Source of the DNA: CAWHPS01 sp963831235
GTDB taxonomy: Bacteria; Fibrobacterota; OXYB2-FULL-49-7; JAEUSG01
Length of the DNA stretch: 31,969 nt
Assembly (NCBI GenBank): GCA_963831235.1
Contig: CAWHPS010000039.1
Location: forward strand, 1 to 31,969
Direction of reading: 5' to 3'
Part shown: in pieces, positions 31,439-31,969 of the stretch
How the letters are laid out: each line of letters begins with the position of its first letter
How positions within the stretch are numbered: the first letter of the stretch is position 1
Position numbers and translations under genes: made by a program
Notes under the pieces: generated by a model
What the model was told of the DNA's origin: nothing
The model's input: the letters and a program-made list of their open reading frames with translations, nothing else
Database searches by the model: none

Positions 31439-31612
31439 CTATGCATGGGCTATTTTCTGTTCAGGGTATTTTAAGCCGAACTCTTTAGCAAGAATCTGGC
31501 CGTGCGCATTAAAGTATTTTACTTGCTCTTCCGGAGACATGTCCTTGATCTTTTCCGCTATTTTTTCCCGCCACTGCCAGACTTCTTCAACGGTCTTGCT
31601 GTGTATAATCAT
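31439..31612 (-). CDS. Small hypothetical protein, 57 aa
   Basis: A strong ribosome site (AAGGAGG) lies 4 bp before the ATG. The product starts MIIHSKTVEEVWQWREKI and ends KYPEQKIAHA; it is charged and helical (EKIAEKIKDMSPEEQVKYFNAHG). Its start overlaps the stop of the frame upstream as ATGA. Similar short proteins often lie beside toxin-antitoxin loci, but I do not recognise the family. Confidence 0.6.
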   Translation of the reverse strand: MIIHSKTVEEVWQWREKIAEKIKDMSPEEQVKYFNAHGQILAKEFGLKYPEQKIAHA

Positions 31613-31752
31613 TCGTCCTCCTTCCCTAGGATATAGGATTCGGGCATCTTGATATCAACTATCACATCATAACCCATATTCAGATTTACACCGTTAAACT
31701 TGTCTATCTTTATTTCAGTTACATCGGATAAACAATATGTTTCAGGAATGTC
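31609..31752 (-). CDS. Small ORF or gene remnant upstream of the 57-aa gene
   Basis: The open frame reads CLSDVTEIKIDKFNGVNLNMGYDVIVDIKMPESYILGKEDE and overlaps the next gene by 4 bp. No start is visible except an internal ATG (NMGYDV), and a stop lies just before it at 31753-31755. It may be the tail of a frameshifted gene or use an unusual start. The family is unknown. Confidence 0.35.
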   Translation of the reverse strand, partial: DIPETYCLSDVTEIKIDKFNGVNLNMGYDVIVDIKMPESYILGKEDE

Positions 31753-31846
31753 TCATGGTAGTTTTGTTTTAGGTCCAAAGGCGTAGATTTGAAAGCTTTC
31801 CGTTTTTGCGAGGAATCCTCTATTTCAGCTGGCAGTTATCAGTGGA

Positions 31847-31969
31847 TTATTTAGCCGCTTCGACCATTTCCATATCCGACCGTAACAAGCGATTCACCAC
31901 CGAGGAAACATCAGTGCCTTTGTGTTCTGCAATACGTTCAATAAACTTTTGAACCTTATCATCCAGATA
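31847..31969 (-). CDS. Partial ribbon-helix-helix-like protein, runs off the window
   Basis: The visible C-terminal 40 residues read LDDKVQKFIERIAEHKGTDVSSVVNRLLRSDMEMVEAAK, with the pattern of a CopG/MetJ-type RHH dimer (helix, turn, S-S-V-V-x-x-L-L). The start lies beyond the window. An antitoxin is a reasonable guess given the small downstream genes on the same strand, but no toxin is recognised. Confidence 0.5.
   Translation of the reverse strand, partial: YLDDKVQKFIERIAEHKGTDVSSVVNRLLRSDMEMVEAAK

Noticed and set aside
31266..31652. 128-aa plus-strand ORF at the end of the propeller gene
   Set aside because: It lies in another frame of the propeller C-terminus and antisense to the 57-aa gene, with no start signal.

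Overview
The window reads as a chromosomal segment of a bacterium that carries a 13.5-kb integrated element. A TIGR02147-type gene (a family best known from Fibrobacter), followed by a putative lipoprotein and then a propeller protein with an NPFNP-type C-terminal tail, points to the Fibrobacterota / FCB neighbourhood. This taxonomic call is inference from gene families only.

Layout. (1) 1-2486: an insertion sequence with a DDE transposase broken by a one-base loss in a G run. It abuts the 3' remnant of an interrupted membrane-protein-like gene and a small secreted-protein gene (to 3068). (2) 3166-16633: an integrative element lying between two copies of a 40-bp repeat that is the 5' half of a tRNA-Thr(CGT) gene. 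The left copy is a dead half-tRNA. The right copy is joined to the 3' half and gives an intact tRNA (16596-16668). The tyrosine integrase and an excisionase-like protein sit beside the right end. Matching arm-type sites lie just inside both ends. (3) 16706-23234: a tight housekeeping run valS-trpE-trpG-lipoprotein-hflX, then selA (23409-24773), a frameshifted DUF4143 ATPase, the TIGR02147/lipoprotein pair, the propeller protein, and three small minus-strand ORFs at the window end. Two copies of a GC-rich palindromic repeat lie upstream of selA and of the propeller gene.

The element looks composite. Its left part (about 3.2-8.97 kb) has a XerC/D-like recombinase, a MerR-like HTH protein, a Rep-like winged-helix remnant, a family of small HTH proteins (one intact, one decayed) and iteron-like GTTTAAC repeats. 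Its right part (9.69-16.5 kb) has a ParB-like protein, a phage/plasmid-type replication initiator-like protein, an excisionase and the phage-type integrase. An IS630-like transposase fragment flanked by a 13-bp repeat lies at the junction. The right part is one compact operon with ATGA overlaps, and nearly every larger gap in it holds an RNA hairpin, one with a possible pseudoknot. That plasmid-like operon with structured spacers, together with an att site that replaces the 5' half of a tRNA, is the least ordinary part of the window.
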